Assembly: GCA_963676165.1 (NCBI GenBank)
Contig: OY781043.1
Coordinates: 2,108,001 to 2,172,000 of the forward strand
Direction of reading: 5' to 3'
Source of the DNA: JAQIBY01 sp963676165
GTDB taxonomy: Bacteria > Bacteroidota > Bacteroidia > Bacteroidales > ML635J-15
DNA: 64,000 nucleotides
Shown one piece after another: positions 26,378 to 35,800 of this stretch; the first letter of the stretch is position 1, and each line of letters opens with the position of its first letter. The position numbers were made by a program, and so were the translations under genes. The notes under the pieces were generated by a model that saw nothing but the letters and a program-made list of their open reading frames with translations, was not told where the DNA came from and ran no database searches.

Positions 26378-29300
26378 CTATTCTTTCACGATTCGTTTTA
26401 TAAAGGTCTGATTGTCTTCAAAACAGAAACGCAGCATATAAACTCCAGCAGGAAGGTCTGACAAATCAAAAGAAAAATCCTGATTGCCATCAAAACGCAC
26501 TAAAACCTGTCCAAATGCATTTAGCACTTCAATAGAAGCATCATGCTCAATCCCAACAATATTAACATTTCCTGAGGTTGGATTTGGATAAACTGAAACT
26601 TTCTGCTCCATAAGGTTAGCTATTCCAACAGGAGACAAACTCACCATTTCCAACATATTTTCATCCACATGAATGACAGCAGACATGTCCTCATATCCAT
26701 TGGCTGAAATATAATAAGTGTACGTTCCCGCTGGAACATCTTCAAAGGTAACAAAGCCAGCATAATTTGTACTCAAAACAACGCCATCCATTTCAATTTC
26801 AGCATTTTCTAAAGGTAGAGATCCATCTGTTACGTAAAATTCGACATCATAAACCAATTCCAACTCCACTTGTATTATTTCATTTTGGCTTAAGTTAATG
26901 TCATCAGAAACCGTTGAATACCCATCAGAAGTTACCATATATTCATACAAGCCTGCTTCCAGTTCATTAAAAACTAACTGTCCATTGACATCACTTTGAT
27001 ATGCATTCCCATTCAGATAAATTGTTGCTTCTGATATTGGATTAAGTCCATCAGTTACTTGAAATTCTAATTCATAAACTGGCACCATTTCTACAGAAAG
27101 ATCAACATCAGCATTTATCACAGTAACAAGCTCTTCAACTGTAGAATATCCATCCTTAGAAACAGAATAATTGTAAACTCCCTCTGATAATCCAGAAACA
27201 ACAAGATTCCCACTTGCATTGGTTACAAAATTGTCACCATCAAAGATTACATTTGCACCCTCAATCGGATTTTGTCCATCAGTCACAGTAAAGTTTACAG
27301 CATATACTCTAGCCAACTGTATGTCCTGCTCTATGTCAACTGCAACCACACTTATTGTTGAGTTAAATGGAAGATATGACTCATCATTGACTGAAAAATC
27401 ATATGTTCCGGAAACAACGTCCTGCACAAGGATATATCCACTTCCATTTGACAAATAATTACTACCGTCAAAGGTGACCTCAACACCAGTCAATGCTGTT
27501 TCTCCATCAAACAGATTCAATCTCACATCATAAACGGAGGCATTGAGTACAACATTTTCAACTTGGTTAGCCCCAGACATAGTAATTGATTCAGAATTAC
27601 TGTCAAAATTAAAAGCACTTACAGTGTAATTGTACTGATAATCTTCTACACTTTCAAAAGTCACTTCTCCAGCAGCATTTGTTTGCCTTGTACCATAAGT
27701 TTCCAGACTCACAAATGCAGATTCAATTGGAGAGGTGCCATCACTAATTGTGAAAGTTAAACTATTTCCAATCGATGTAAGATTTGCGATATAACCAATG
27801 TTCAGATTATTGGCAGTTGCACCTCCAGCATAAGTTGACGAATTAGTCCCTTGCCAGTGATTAAAGTTATACCCAGCCACATCAGGAGTTGGCAAAACAA
27901 AGTTTACAATAGAATTCAATGCAAATGCATACGTACCTATATATTGCAACTGGTCTGCTGAATTCAACGTTAAACTTGAAATACTATTCACAGCAAAAGC
28001 ATAATCTCCAATCACTTTTAAAGCTGAAGCTGCATTCAGATTTACATCCGTCAACTGATTATTATGAAATGCATAATCGTCTATAACAGTTAAGGAGTAC
28101 GCATTCACATCAAGCACTGCCAATAAATTGCTCGCAAAAGCCTCAACACCAATTTGCAACAAATCAGCATAAGCGCCGAGCGGCAGAGAGGTTATAACAT
28201 TATCTTTAAATGCATAATCTCCAATAAGTTTTAACTCTGAATTAAAAAACACACGCTCAATATCTTTCCCTTCAAACACACCATGTGATGCTCCAGAATA
28301 GTAATCTCCATGAGCAATACCCCACACCGGTTGATTATCCAAAACATCAGGGAAAATTAAATATGTACGATCGACAGGAAAATCAACGTCACAAGTTGTA
28401 ATGTATCCATTTGACACAGTAACATCCTCATCTTTCAACACATAAACTGGCATAACATACTCTGTTTCGAAGTTGCTTATCGCATCTTCTGCAGAATAGG
28501 TATTATCATCCTCTCCTCTCCAAAAATACGGATTCATTCCTGGGTTAGCTGGCAAAAGGAATTGCTCTAAATCAGGATTATTTGAAAATGTCCAATAGCC
28601 AATTCGATAAAGGCTTTTACAAGAAGAAATATCCACACTCGAAATATTATTAAATGAAAATGCCTGTCCATCTATCACTTCCAAAGATGTTAATGGAGAA
28701 AGATCAAGCTCACTGATGGAATTTTGATAAAAAGCACCACCCCCAATATATCTCAAGGATGTACATCCGGTAAAGTCAATGGAATTGAAATAATTCATTT
28801 CAAATGCCATATTTCCGATTGTATCTAGTGACACACAATTATTGAGGTACAATTCACTTGTGGAACCATCAAAATTATGGAGAAAAGCATAATTTCCAAT
28901 TCGTGACAATGCAACGAAATCAGTAAAATCGATATGACCTAATTCATTGTATGAAAATGCATAATCATCAATTCCCTCCAAAGTTTCCTGACAACCCAAT
29001 TGTATTTCTGTAATCGCATTACTTTGAAAAGACATTTTTCCAAAACGCTGAAATTCTGCACAATGACTCATATCTATCATCTCTATGCTATTCCCTTTAA
29101 AAGCTCTATCACCAATAAATTGCATACTTGCCGGGAAATTAACTTCGGTTATTCCTTTCAACTCAAAAACACCTTCATCTATCATGTCTGCAATTCCAAT
29201 AACAGTTTGTCCCTGCAATGTTTCAGGAATAGTAATACTCGTTTCTTCATAATCATAAACAAACTCTAAAATCACACCATCCACAATTGTGACATCCTGA

Positions 29301-30121
29301 CTCTGAACAACATAAGTAACAGGCACCCAATACTCTGTATTAAAGTCAGTCACAAAATCACCACCTTCATATAGATTTCCATTATCATCTTCCCAGCCAA
29401 ATTCATCATACTGCACATTAACAGGTAAACTGAATCCGGTAAGCTGATTATTATAAAATGCATATTGAGCAATATTCATTAAGGCTGAACAAGTACTCAG
29501 GTTAACTAATGACAACTGATTGGAAGAAAAAGCTCCACTTCCAATTTCTGTTAAAGACGTGCAAGCACTCAATGACAAGGATGAGATTTCATTTCCGGAA
29601 AAAGCTGAGCCACCAATACGTTCAAGAGAAGTGCAATTGGATAAATCCACACTGCTTAGCCCCTCTCCTTCCTGAGTAAAAAATGCAGCTGAACCAATTG
29701 ACAGGAGATTCACATTACCACTCAAATCAATTTCAGTTAAATGATTGGAGTGAAATGCACCTATCCCTATAGTCTGCAAATTTTGGCATTGGCTAAAATC
29801 AACTGTTTCAATAACATTACCATAAAAAGCATATTCCCCAATATGCTGTAATCCTGCTGGCAATTCGACTTGTACAAGTCCCATATTTGCAAAGACACCA
29901 TCATTCGTATAGTCATCAGCAAAACCAAGTACAACTTCTCCTGACAATTGATCGGGAATAATAAGATGAGTTTCCCCTCCAACATAAGAACAGGATTGAA
30001 TAACACCATCTTCAATGATTACATCTGAATCTTGTAGTGTGTATTGAGCAAAACTTGTAAAACTCAATACAACACATAAAATCAGCACACTTAAACTTTG
30101 TAATTTCGCCTTGATTTTCAT
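26378..30121 (-). CDS. BspA-like leucine-rich-repeat surface protein with T9SS sorting domain
   Basis: The exported protein has 1,247 residues from the ATG at 30121; a TTG seven codons upstream is less likely. The signal peptide is LQSLSVLILCVVLSFTSFAQ. Residues about 20-800 are three blocks of BspA/LRR_5 repeats (pattern IGEYAFYGNVIETVDFSQC, LTEIGSGAFSSNQLSLVNLS) of the type that mediates adhesion in oral Bacteroidota. Five to six beta-sandwich repeats of the carboxypeptidase-regulatory type follow at about 810-1165 (NPIEGANVIFDGDNFVTNAS, VSGLSEGVYNYSVSKDGYST). A type A sorting domain ends it (VSVYPNPTSGNVNIVGIEH). It is a single-gene unit with its own promoter, a tandem operator upstream, and a terminator. 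Adhesion is inferred from the family. Confidence 0.85.
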   Translation of the reverse strand: MKIKAKLQSLSVLILCVVLSFTSFAQYTLQDSDVIIEDGVIQSCSYVGGETHLIIPDQLSGEVVLGFADDYTNDGVFANMGLVQVELPAGLQHIGEYAFYGNVIETVDFSQCQNLQTIGIGAFHSNHLTEIDLSGNVNLLSIGSAAFFTQEGEGLSSVDLSNCTSLERIGGSAFSGNEISSLSLSACTSLTEIGSGAFSSNQLSLVNLSTCSALMNIAQYAFYNNQLTGFSLPVNVQYDEFGWEDDNGNLYEGGDFVTDFNTEYWVPVTYVVQSQDVTIVDGVILEFVYDYEETSITIPETLQGQTVIGIADMIDEGVFELKGITEVNFPASMQFIGDRAFKGNSIEMIDMSHCAEFQRFGKMSFQSNAITEIQLGCQETLEGIDDYAFSYNELGHIDFTDFVALSRIGNYAFLHNFDGSTSELYLNNCVSLDTIGNMAFEMNYFNSIDFTGCTSLRYIGGGAFYQNSISELDLSPLTSLEVIDGQAFSFNNISSVDISSCKSLYRIGYWTFSNNPDLEQFLLPANPGMNPYFWRGEDDNTYSAEDAISNFETEYVMPVYVLKDEDVTVSNGYITTCDVDFPVDRTYLIFPDVLDNQPVWGIAHGDYYSGASHGVFEGKDIERVFFNSELKLIGDYAFKDNVITSLPLGAYADLLQIGVEAFASNLLAVLDVNAYSLTVIDDYAFHNNQLTDVNLNAASALKVIGDYAFAVNSISSLTLNSADQLQYIGTYAFALNSIVNFVLPTPDVAGYNFNHWQGTNSSTYAGGATANNLNIGYIANLTSIGNSLTFTISDGTSPIESAFVSLETYGTRQTNAAGEVTFESVEDYQYNYTVSAFNFDSNSESITMSGANQVENVVLNASVYDVRLNLFDGETALTGVEVTFDGSNYLSNGSGYILVQDVVSGTYDFSVNDESYLPFNSTISVVAVDIEQDIQLARVYAVNFTVTDGQNPIEGANVIFDGDNFVTNASGNLVVSGLSEGVYNYSVSKDGYSTVEELVTVINADVDLSVEMVPVYELEFQVTDGLNPISEATIYLNGNAYQSDVNGQLVFNELEAGLYEYMVTSDGYSTVSDDINLSQNEIIQVELELVYDVEFYVTDGSLPLENAEIEMDGVVLSTNYAGFVTFEDVPAGTYTYYISANGYEDMSAVIHVDENMLEMVSLSPVGIANLMEQKVSVYPNPTSGNVNIVGIEHDASIEVLNAFGQVLVRFDGNQDFSFDLSDLPAGVYMLRFCFEDNQTFIKRIVKE

Positions 30122-30144
30122 AATTTTAGTTTTAATGTTCAAAG

Positions 30145-30176
30145 CAAAAATAGAGGAGCATATAAGACTTCACAAG
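30145..30176 (-). promoter_or_regulatory. Promoter of the BspA-like gene
   Basis: On the minus strand, CTTG (plus 30173-30176) and TATTTTTG (plus 30145-30152) are 20 bp apart, fitting the -33/-7 consensus. Transcription would begin near 30140, about 20 nt before the ATG at 30121. Confidence 0.6.
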
Positions 30177-30183
30177 GCAAAAC

Positions 30184-30215
30184 GAGTAAACGGCAGCCTT
30201 GGATGAGTAAACGGC
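30184..30215 (-). promoter_or_regulatory. Tandem 11-bp direct repeat with 21-bp period, LytTR-like operator
   Basis: GAGTAAACGGC occurs at 30184-30194 and again, identical, at 30205-30215. On the minus strand the unit is GCCGTTTACTC. Two direct repeats two helical turns apart, containing CCGTT, are the usual site of LytTR-family response regulators. The pair lies just upstream of the -33 element, where an activator would bind. Confidence 0.55.
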
Positions 30216-30450
30216 GGAAATAAAAAAATTGAATTATGATAGAAACTTTTCACGAGCAAATTTCATCAGAAAAAAGGACAAATATCGATCGTACTCTGTG
30301 TAAACCTAACATTATTTTAAATTTGGCTTCAATTTCACATAACATGACGTTTATTTAAAAATGTCACACAAGAAGAAAACACCCTCAAACCTCACAACAT
30401 ATTGTTATTATGCTACTTAATCGCATTTAAAAAATTTAATAAAAATTAAA

Positions 30451-30466
30451 TTGTCCTAATTTTGTC
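30451..30466 (+). promoter_or_regulatory. Candidate promoter core of the second surface-protein cluster
   Basis: TAATTTTG (30457-30464) fits the -7 consensus, about 63 bp before the ATG at 30527. The 16-mer TTGTCCTAATTTTGTC matches 3102-3117 at 15 positions. No clear -33 box is present. Confidence 0.5.
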
Positions 30467-30526
30467 TTAACTGATCAAGCAATTTTCCTTTTATATTGTG
30501 GGTGTAGATTAGGAAAGCTTTACACT

Positions 30527-33500
30527 ATGAAAATGAAATTAACATTTAGCTTGGCATTTTGCCTCATTGCCTCGATTGTATTTTCACAATCCCAAACCAC
30601 ATCCGAAAGGTTAAGAATTAACCACAGCGAAAATGGAGCTGTGAGAGGGAATAATAAATCACAGCGATCAAAAGTCACAATTGACACTGACATATCAGAT
30701 ACTTTTGAAGCTGATGCCATTTTTGCAAGTCGAAAACCAGAAGAAGAACTAGTGGGGAAAAGAGACAGAACCTCAAAGCACTTTAAAAACCCTGACGGTT
30801 CTATTGAAGCATTTCTTTCTACCGGTTCTATTAACTATCAGGAGAACGGCAGGTGGCACACTATCGAGCTCACCATTACACCAAACAACACTGGAAAATT
30901 TGCAGAATTTGAATTTGCAAACACCAAAAATGCATTCAAATCATTTTATGGACAATCACCAGAAAATGGAATTAAAACCATTGTTGAAAATGAAGAAATT
31001 ACTGAATGGCAAAACAAAAAAATTGAATTTTATGATGCAGATATGAACCTAATCAGTTCAATTCAATCAGAAAATTCAGAAATCCGTATTAATCATGTAA
31101 AAGCAAGCTATCCAAATCTATTTCCATATACCGAAGCTCAAATTACCCAATTGCATGATGGCAGAAAAATTGATTATGAAATCAGCTCGGCAGAATTTGT
31201 TAATTTAATTCCTGAAAATGCTGTTTATATAGCGATCTCCGAAGATATTAGTTTACCCGCTGGCTGGACAGCCAAATATTATATTGACGAACAAAATGAA
31301 AATCAGAAAGAAAGCCAACAGCGAATCAGTATTTTAACCAACAGAAAAGAAGAAATTCTGCAATACCAACCTCCTGTTTATTTTGAAAAAGACAATCAAA
31401 GAGGAAAAGACGATCCAATTGGAGAATATATGATTGCTCAAAATGGGCAATTGCTTACCATTAAAACTCTAGTTGATGTAAATTGGATAAAAGATGAAGA
31501 GAGAAACTTTCCAATTGTGATTGATCCTACAGTAAGTATGTATCCGAATAATACGGCGAATTGGACTGGAGCTGTGGAAAATGATGGTTATGATTTGTCT
31601 GATCAACATATTTACATTGGTAAAGATGGGAGTTATTGGATGGCTTCTTGGTCAAGATTCAACATGTCTTCTATCGATGATGATGCAATAGTTTCTTCTG
31701 TGTCTATCTCTACTGTTAGGGGGGCAGACAATAATTATAACTATTTAACTTGTCAAATGACAAGTGTTACCTTAGACCCTTTATTCAATTCTGGAACACA
31801 AGGTCTATATAATAATATCAATAATGGGACAGTTTTATTAACTACAAGCCAGTATGAAACAGGAACATCTACCTATAATAATAATTTAACATCTATAGGT
31901 AATAATGATTTAATGTCTGCATTAAGTTCAGGAAGGGATTGGTATAGTGTAGGCTTTCGAACTAGTCTTGCTGCAGATAATAATTATGTAATATGTTATG
32001 GGCATAGTAGTGGGACAAATTCGCCAAAATTAACTATCACCTACACAACCCCATCCAATCCTCCAACCTGCACCACTCCAATTATGCCAGCGGATGGTTT
32101 CGGCTCACATTCCCCTGCCGACCCTCTTACATGGAATACTGTTGCAGGAGCCACCTCATACGATGTATATTTTGGGACAAGTTCTAACCCTCCATTGGTA
32201 ACAAATGTAACGACAACAACTTATTCCCCATCGCTTGCAGACAACACCACATATTACTGGAAAGTAGTTCCTAAAAATGCATACGGAGAACCAACAGGCT
32301 GTGCCGTTTGGGAATTTACAACTGGCACAGGGCCACAATCAGGCGATTATAGAAGTCGTTACATGGATGGGGCTAATAGAATGTGGAGCATTGCTTCAAA
32401 CTGGCAAATCTACAATGGTTCTGCTTGGGTAACTGCAAGCATTCCGCCAGATGGAAGTACTATCAATGTCTTAATAAGAGATAATAGCAAAATGATCATT
32501 GATGGAGATTATGAAACAAATGAACTCAGGATTGAAGGTCTGTTGCAATTTTATTGGGGAGATGGTGCGACAAATAATACGGCGAAAACTTTCACAGTAA
32601 ATGGTGATATTTTATTAACGGGTGACGCTGATTTTCAGACAAATGCTGCCTATGATGCAAATCGAAACTTTGTGCACCTTCTCATTGCCAAAAAGAACAT
32701 CTACAACAATGCAAATTCTGATCACGGAATGCTACTCAACGATTACCCTGAGATAAGCTATTGGTCCTATGTACAGGTCAGATTTAAAGGCAGTGGCAAT
32801 GCAGAATGGTCAGGTACTGGTGAAAATGACATTGGCGGATTATCCATACTAAAAGACAACCCAACCGATGTTGTTATCATTAAGCCAAATCAACTTTTGG
32901 GTTGGGGCTCAACCAATCTCGATGGAAACGGATTTTTCATGTATGATGTGATCGACCACGTTGGAATACTAAAAATTGGAGGAACGTTCTCAATGACAAC
33001 TCGATTTGGTATCCAAAGTACAAATACATCTGCAGACGACACAAGACAATTTCCACAATTGTCGAGTGTAAATTCTGGTTCAGATTTCACATTGCATATT
33101 GATAATCCAAACTTTGGCATCTCAGGATATAGCGCTGTCGAATGCTATGGAAACCTTCAAATTACTCAAGGCACCATGAATGTTGGTGACAATATGGCTG
33201 ATTATATCGAATTTGGAGATGGAGCATCCTTAACGATTGATGGTGGCGACCTCTCTTGTACTGGTGCAATTGCATACCTGGGAACAGGGACTTTCAACCT
33301 TAATTTAAGTGATGGCAGAATTCGTGCTGGATATCTCGGAAATTCAAACTCAAATATTGTTGGGTGGTTTGATATCCGCAACAATGCCAATGTTACAATT
33401 AGTGGAGGTGAGATTCACTTAATAAATGTGGAATACACGACAAGTTTGGACTTCCCTATGTACAATATGGCCGCTTCAAATGTGACAATAACAGGTGGAG

Positions 33501-35800
33501 TTTTACAGATAGGCTCGGACGTTTCACCAGTTGGAACGAACACATACAGCATTGCAGGTCCAGCTCCTTCCATTGAACTATACTCAAATGGTTCAACTAT
33601 TGCATCCAACGCCATTTTGTGGGATAACGTTCAATGCTACGGGAATCTTATTATTCCTGAATACTGTGGACTTTCTATTTACGACCAAGATCACAGTGAC
33701 ACACCTTATACATTCTCAATTACCGGAAATATCAACCATGAAGGAGACCTCTATGCAGAAGTAGAAAATTCAAAAATCCTTTTTAATGGATCATCTCTCC
33801 AAACTTTCCATACTACAGGTGCATACAGCGATGTTTCTGGAGAAGCAGGAATTTCTATTCTGGAAGTTGATAATTCTGCAGGGGTACAATTAACAGGCCT
33901 CAGCACTGCAGTAACTAAAAACATGATTAAAACAAACGGAACTTTTCATATTGGAGACTGCTCACTGGGCTTATCAGGTATTGTCACTCGGACAAATGGT
34001 TTCCTTGGAGGCAATAGCAATTCGGAATTATACATCACTGGTGACGGAACCCTTGGCAACTTGTTTTTCGATCCAAATTCAGACCAACTGAATCTTCTGG
34101 AACTTGACAGACAAAACACAGGAATCATAAATCTTGCGACCGACCTCAATATTGCAGGCTCTATACATTTTATCAATGGTACATTATACACGTATCAGGA
34201 TAATGACATCAATAACGAAAGCGACACCATATACTTAGCATCTGATGCTGAACTTATTGACGAAAGCAACAACTCCTATTTATACGGCGCAGTATCCATA
34301 AGCAATTCCACTTTCCCTCAAACAGAATTAAGCGGTCCTGAAACATTTGACACTGACATCCTAGTTCATGGAGCATCTGCAGCAACAACTGTATGGTTTG
34401 CCCCTGACTCCAACGATCCAATAGCTCACGAAACGAGTGGTGGTTGCACGGGAGGACGTATTGGATACACAGGAAGCTGGAACAATTACTGGGGGAATTT
34501 TGTACGACTCCCAGAGACAGATTGCAGTACTTACGATCAGCTAAGCCTTACGTTTGACGTGTCTCACTCCTATTTCGCATCACAAACGGATGATTGGATG
34601 CGCTTTTATATGTGGGCAGATGGTGGATATGAACACAATCTTGTCTCAGTAAAAATTGATGGCGTAGATGTAACATACGATTCAGGAATGAATGGTAAAG
34701 GGTTTCAATATACCGAAAGCCGCGACTGTGCCTCTGTCGAAGTGATTTTTGACATTTCAGCAATTACTGACAAAACCAATATTTTACTGTATTTGGAAGC
34801 ATCTTGCAACTCCAATAATGGAAATGAATTTTATACCTATTTCGATAACATTTCTGTGAGTGGAATACAGACAGGAACAGTAAGTCCTGATTTTGGTAAT
34901 GTATGGGCCATCATGAACAACCTAAATGAAGATCTCGGTGATATTACTGTAACCCGTATCACTGGAGCTGATGGTCAAATGAGCATTGCAGATGTTACAT
35001 CCATCGATTGCCATTGGGATATTCAAACAGAAAACCCACCAACCTCTCCTGTCAGTATGGATTTTAAATGGCTGGATTTATTTGATAATGGATTATCAAC
35101 ATCTGGAATGATTGTTTACACATTACACGAGCCAAATCCTTGGGAAACCGTTGGAACAGAAACCACAGTATCTGGAAATCCACGTAGCATTTCTGCAGAT
35201 GCAAGCCACTTTTCAAAATGGACAGTTGCAGTAAAAAACACAGTGCTACCTGTTGAATTACTTTATTTTGAGACATATTGCAAAGCTCAAACCAAAACGT
35301 TTCAATGGGCAACTGCAAGTGAACATAATGCAGACTATTTCGAAATTTTAGAATCAGAAAACGGGAAAGAATACACATCCATTTTCAAAACTACAGCAGC
35401 TGGATACTCTTCCACACAAACTGATTACTCATTTGAGATTACCAATGCTAAACAAAATGCATATTATCGACTTCTTCAAGTTGACTTTGACGGAACGGAA
35501 TCAATCATAGCAGAAACTTATAATTCCTGCGAGGAATCCTTACCTGAACAGAGCTTCTCTGTCTATCCTAATCCATTTGATGGTCAAAACATAAACATCC
35601 TAGCGCTGCGACAAGAAGAGAATGTGATTATCAACCTATTAGATTCAAGCGGAAGACTCATTCAGCAATTTGAAACACACCTTTTTGAAGGAAACAATTC
35701 CATACAACTTCCTGACTGTATGGATGTAGGAATGTATATTATGAACATTCAATCAAACACTCATAATCTAAACCAAAACATCCAAATTATTGTGCAATGA
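30527..35800 (+). CDS. Giant T9SS type A exported protein (1,757 residues)
   Basis: A signal peptide (MKMKLTFSLAFCLIASIVFS) is followed by an N-terminal region of the kind found in RHS/DNRLRE secreted proteins (SINYQENGRWHTIELTI; ISLPAGWTAKYYID; FPIVIDPTVS). A DNRLRE-like jelly-roll (about 340-500) and a fibronectin-III-like domain (about 508-610, ATSYDVYFGTSSNPP, NTTYYWKVVPKNA) come next. Long beta-rich stretches (about 620-1400) with TINxLIRD and TISGGEIHL follow. A domain with LPVELLYFETYCKAQTKTFQ precedes the type A sorting signal (FSVYPNPFDGQNINILAL). The stop overlaps the next gene by 4 bp, so the two are co-translated. The role is unknown; surface adhesion or matrix formation is plausible. 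Confidence 0.75.
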   Translation: MKMKLTFSLAFCLIASIVFSQSQTTSERLRINHSENGAVRGNNKSQRSKVTIDTDISDTFEADAIFASRKPEEELVGKRDRTSKHFKNPDGSIEAFLSTGSINYQENGRWHTIELTITPNNTGKFAEFEFANTKNAFKSFYGQSPENGIKTIVENEEITEWQNKKIEFYDADMNLISSIQSENSEIRINHVKASYPNLFPYTEAQITQLHDGRKIDYEISSAEFVNLIPENAVYIAISEDISLPAGWTAKYYIDEQNENQKESQQRISILTNRKEEILQYQPPVYFEKDNQRGKDDPIGEYMIAQNGQLLTIKTLVDVNWIKDEERNFPIVIDPTVSMYPNNTANWTGAVENDGYDLSDQHIYIGKDGSYWMASWSRFNMSSIDDDAIVSSVSISTVRGADNNYNYLTCQMTSVTLDPLFNSGTQGLYNNINNGTVLLTTSQYETGTSTYNNNLTSIGNNDLMSALSSGRDWYSVGFRTSLAADNNYVICYGHSSGTNSPKLTITYTTPSNPPTCTTPIMPADGFGSHSPADPLTWNTVAGATSYDVYFGTSSNPPLVTNVTTTTYSPSLADNTTYYWKVVPKNAYGEPTGCAVWEFTTGTGPQSGDYRSRYMDGANRMWSIASNWQIYNGSAWVTASIPPDGSTINVLIRDNSKMIIDGDYETNELRIEGLLQFYWGDGATNNTAKTFTVNGDILLTGDADFQTNAAYDANRNFVHLLIAKKNIYNNANSDHGMLLNDYPEISYWSYVQVRFKGSGNAEWSGTGENDIGGLSILKDNPTDVVIIKPNQLLGWGSTNLDGNGFFMYDVIDHVGILKIGGTFSMTTRFGIQSTNTSADDTRQFPQLSSVNSGSDFTLHIDNPNFGISGYSAVECYGNLQITQGTMNVGDNMADYIEFGDGASLTIDGGDLSCTGAIAYLGTGTFNLNLSDGRIRAGYLGNSNSNIVGWFDIRNNANVTISGGEIHLINVEYTTSLDFPMYNMAASNVTITGGVLQIGSDVSPVGTNTYSIAGPAPSIELYSNGSTIASNAILWDNVQCYGNLIIPEYCGLSIYDQDHSDTPYTFSITGNINHEGDLYAEVENSKILFNGSSLQTFHTTGAYSDVSGEAGISILEVDNSAGVQLTGLSTAVTKNMIKTNGTFHIGDCSLGLSGIVTRTNGFLGGNSNSELYITGDGTLGNLFFDPNSDQLNLLELDRQNTGIINLATDLNIAGSIHFINGTLYTYQDNDINNESDTIYLASDAELIDESNNSYLYGAVSISNSTFPQTELSGPETFDTDILVHGASAATTVWFAPDSNDPIAHETSGGCTGGRIGYTGSWNNYWGNFVRLPETDCSTYDQLSLTFDVSHSYFASQTDDWMRFYMWADGGYEHNLVSVKIDGVDVTYDSGMNGKGFQYTESRDCASVEVIFDISAITDKTNILLYLEASCNSNNGNEFYTYFDNISVSGIQTGTVSPDFGNVWAIMNNLNEDLGDITVTRITGADGQMSIADVTSIDCHWDIQTENPPTSPVSMDFKWLDLFDNGLSTSGMIVYTLHEPNPWETVGTETTVSGNPRSISADASHFSKWTVAVKNTVLPVELLYFETYCKAQTKTFQWATASEHNADYFEILESENGKEYTSIFKTTAAGYSSTQTDYSFEITNAKQNAYYRLLQVDFDGTESIIAETYNSCEESLPEQSFSVYPNPFDGQNINILALRQEENVIINLLDSSGRLIQQFETHLFEGNNSIQLPDCMDVGMYIMNIQSNTHNLNQNIQIIVQ

